Source: JB111 sp049856295
GTDB taxonomy: Bacteria > Actinomycetota > Actinomycetes > Actinomycetales > Actinomycetaceae
Reading direction: 5' to 3'
NCBI RefSeq assembly: GCF_049856295.1
Contig: NZ_JBNDMZ010000013.1
Span: 1 to 64,000 of the forward strand
DNA length: 64,000 nucleotides
Below are positions 62,385 through 64,000 of this stretch, one piece after another. The notes under the pieces were generated by a model. It saw only the letters and a program-made list of their open reading frames with translations, searched no databases and had not been told where the DNA came from. The translations under genes were made by a program, and so were the position numbers. Numbering within the stretch: position 1 is the first letter of the stretch; the number at the start of each line of letters is the position of its first letter.

Positions 62385-63410
62385 ATGTCGATCCAGAACC
62401 AGCCGCTCGGCGCGAGGGCGCTGTCGATCCCCACGGGGGTCCAGCTCGCCGCGTACTCCAGCTACGAGGATGCGCAGCGTGCCGTCGACCACCTCTCGGA
62501 CACGGACCACGACGTGCGGCTCGTGTCGATCGTCGGCGAGGACCTGCGGCTCGTCGAGCGCATCACGGGGCGGCTCGACTACGGGAAGGTGGCGGGCTCC
62601 GGCGCGCTGACCGGCGCCTGGTTCGGCCTGATGATGGCGCTGGTCATGTGGCTGGTCATCGGGAACTTCGGGCTCGTCGACTTCGTCATCCCCGTGCTCG
62701 TGGGCGCGGCCTTCGGCGTGCTTCTCGGGATCGTCAGCTACGCCGTGCGCCCCAAGACCCGCGACTTCACCTCCTCGAGCACCGTGGTCGCCAAGCGGTA
62801 CGTCATCATCGCCGGGCCGACCGTGGCCGACGAGATGCGTGCCGCCCTCCAGAAGGAGGGGCTGCTCGGCAACGCGCCGGCCGCCCAACAGGGTGCGGGG
62901 GCGTACGGCGCGGGGCAGGGTGCGTACGGCGTGTCCGCGCACGGGGCACCGCAGCACGCGGGCGGGCCGGCGGGCACGCAGGGTCAGGCGGGCGCGCCCG
63001 GACACGGCGGCATGCCCGGACACGCGGGCACCCCCGGGACGAGCGGGCAGCCCGACGGCGGTCAGGACGCCTGGACCCCCGGCGCGCGCGGCGAGGGTGC
63101 GACCGGCTCGCACCCCGCCGGCACCCACGACGCGGGAGCGTCGGTGCACGGGGGCCATGACGCCGGCACCCCCGCGTACGGGGCCGAACAGCCCGCGGGT
63201 GCCGAGGCCGGCGCGGACAGCGCGCCTCGTCCCGCCCCCGCCGGGTTCGAGCCGACGGCGGACGGGGCGCCCCGCTACGGCGCCCGCCTCGAGGACCTCA
63301 CCCCCGACCAGCGGGCCCACGCCGAGGCCCAGCTGCGCGCGGCGGACGAGCACCGGGGGGCCGCCGAGAACCGGACGGCCCCCGACGCGGGCGGGCACGA
63401 CCAGCAGTGA
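62385..63410 (+). CDS. general stress protein-like membrane protein
   Basis: 341 residues. Residues about 17-120 resemble the Gsp17M/YflT general stress domain (VQLAAYSSYEDAQRAVDHLSD). Two membrane helices lie at about 78-98 and 100-122, then KTRDFTSSSTVVAKRYVIIAG. From about 165 the chain is a long Gly/Ala/His/Pro-rich disordered tail. Function unknown. ATG 62385 lacks a clear ribosome binding site; short GCCGGGAGCGGAGCG-type repeats precede it. The stop overlaps the next start (GTGA). Confidence 0.82.
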   Translation: MSIQNQPLGARALSIPTGVQLAAYSSYEDAQRAVDHLSDTDHDVRLVSIVGEDLRLVERITGRLDYGKVAGSGALTGAWFGLMMALVMWLVIGNFGLVDFVIPVLVGAAFGVLLGIVSYAVRPKTRDFTSSSTVVAKRYVIIAGPTVADEMRAALQKEGLLGNAPAAQQGAGAYGAGQGAYGVSAHGAPQHAGGPAGTQGQAGAPGHGGMPGHAGTPGTSGQPDGGQDAWTPGARGEGATGSHPAGTHDAGASVHGGHDAGTPAYGAEQPAGAEAGADSAPRPAPAGFEPTADGAPRYGARLEDLTPDQRAHAEAQLRAADEHRGAAENRTAPDAGGHDQQ

Positions 63411-64000
63411 GCATCCCGGTCGGCCTCTCGACGGCCTCGGTGATGCCCGGGTCGGTCGAGGACACGTTCGCCCTCGCGGCCGAGCTCGGCTACGACGGCG
63501 TCGAGATCATGGTGCTCACGGCGCCGGAGTCCCGCGAGCCGCGGCTCATCAACGCGCTGTCGAAGAAGTACGGCATCCCGGTCCACGCGATCCACGCGCC
63601 CACGCTGCTGCTCACCCAGGGCGTGTGGGGCCGGGAGCCGTGGGACAAGGTCGACCGCTCGGTGGACCTCGCGGGAGAGGTCGGGGCCGGCGTCGTCGTG
63701 CTCCATCCGCCGTTCCGGTGGCAGAGGAAGTACGCCAGGCGGTTCGTCGAGGCCATCGCCGAGCGGGAGGCGGCCGGCGACGGCGTGCGGCTCGCGGTGG
63801 AGAACATGTTCACCTGGCAGGCCCAGGCCGGCGGCGCCCACCTCAAGGCCTACTCGCCGGGCTGGGACCCGACCGAGCACGACTACGGCTCGGTGACGAT
63901 CGACCTCTCGCACGCGGCCACGTCCGGGATGGACGCCGACGCCACGATGTCGATGGTGCGGTCCCTGGGGGACAAGCTCGCCCACCTCCACCTCACCGAC
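63407..64000 (+). CDS. sugar phosphate isomerase/epimerase (partial, runs off the window)
   Basis: The first 198 residues of an AP-endonuclease-family TIM barrel (xylose isomerase-like). Motifs are LSTASVMPGSVEDTFALAAE, LGYDGVEIMVL, IHAPTLLLTQGVWG, VVLHPPFRWQRKYA, LAVENMFTW with the metal Glu, and SVTIDLSHAATSGMD. It starts with GTG overlapping the previous stop by 4 bp and stays open to the window end, so the 3' part is missing. The substrate is unknown. Confidence 0.85.
   Translation, partial: MSIPVGLSTASVMPGSVEDTFALAAELGYDGVEIMVLTAPESREPRLINALSKKYGIPVHAIHAPTLLLTQGVWGREPWDKVDRSVDLAGEVGAGVVVLHPPFRWQRKYARRFVEAIAEREAAGDGVRLAVENMFTWQAQAGGAHLKAYSPGWDPTEHDYGSVTIDLSHAATSGMDADATMSMVRSLGDKLAHLHLTD

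Overview
The window is very GC-rich, and its codons end overwhelmingly in G or C. It has many GTG starts, 4-bp start/stop overlaps, and several GTG or ATG starts lying 6-9 bp after a TANNNT-like -10 box, as leaderless mRNAs do. Its core gene order (dapE-LOG-...-DUF3117, and O-methyltransferase-...-htrA-tatB-...-mrp) resembles that of actinobacteria. I infer a high-GC actinobacterium, most likely of the Micrococcales. No rRNA, tRNA, CRISPR array or prophage was seen.

Layout. 1-1.18 kb: a complete-looking IS30-family element with inverted ends, followed by 22-bp-period repeats. 1.3-5.6 kb: FAD oxidoreductase, small DUF3017-like membrane protein, CNNM/CBS membrane protein, malate dehydrogenase. 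5.7-7.8 kb: a three-gene type VII-secretion-like cassette, visibly less GC-rich and bracketed by two near-identical terminator hairpins. 8-23.8 kb: three very large secreted proteins (an amylopullulanase, an ExeM/NucH-type nuclease with a lamin-tail domain, and a lamin-tail plus Ig-like repeat protein). All three end in the same domain: five 45-residue DxDGDG repeats, permuted as in a closed beta-propeller. 23.9-27.7 kb: one-carbon metabolism (purU, GNAT, then a ZTP riboswitch in front of glyA-folD). 27.8-32.6 kb: a three-subunit molybdenum hydroxylase and a frameshifted xdhC. 32.7-37.4 kb: exonuclease III, YihY/BrkB, mannose-1-phosphate guanylyltransferase, M20 amidohydrolase. 37.7-45.2 kb: nucleoside uptake and salvage (BMP lipoprotein, ABC ATPase, two permeases, cytidine deaminase, thymidine phosphorylase). 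45.3-55.5 kb: a papain-like hypothetical protein, phosphohexomutase, LpdA-type reductase, dapE, LOG protein, aspartase, DUF3117, leucyl aminopeptidase. 55.6-64 kb: O-methyltransferase, HtrA, TatB, Mrp, DUF1003, MgtE_N/CBS protein, general stress protein, and a sugar isomerase cut by the window end.

How parts work together. The amylopullulanase would break down starch and pullulan outside the cell. Three TTGCAG direct repeats at exact 12-bp spacing upstream suggest MalR-type (LacI family) control, and a lipoprotein scrap just downstream may be the remnant of a sugar-binding protein. The nucleoside cluster imports nucleosides and deaminates or phosphorolyses them. glyA-folD sits under a purine-intermediate (ZTP) switch beside purU, which consumes the same 10-formyl-THF pool. 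HtrA, TatB and Mrp form an envelope and maturation neighbourhood, but the sigE-rseA pair often found before htrA in related genomes is absent here.

The most unusual material is the three-gene surface locus with its shared C-terminal propeller and internally duplicated Ig modules, and the small T7SS-like cassette framed by duplicated terminators.
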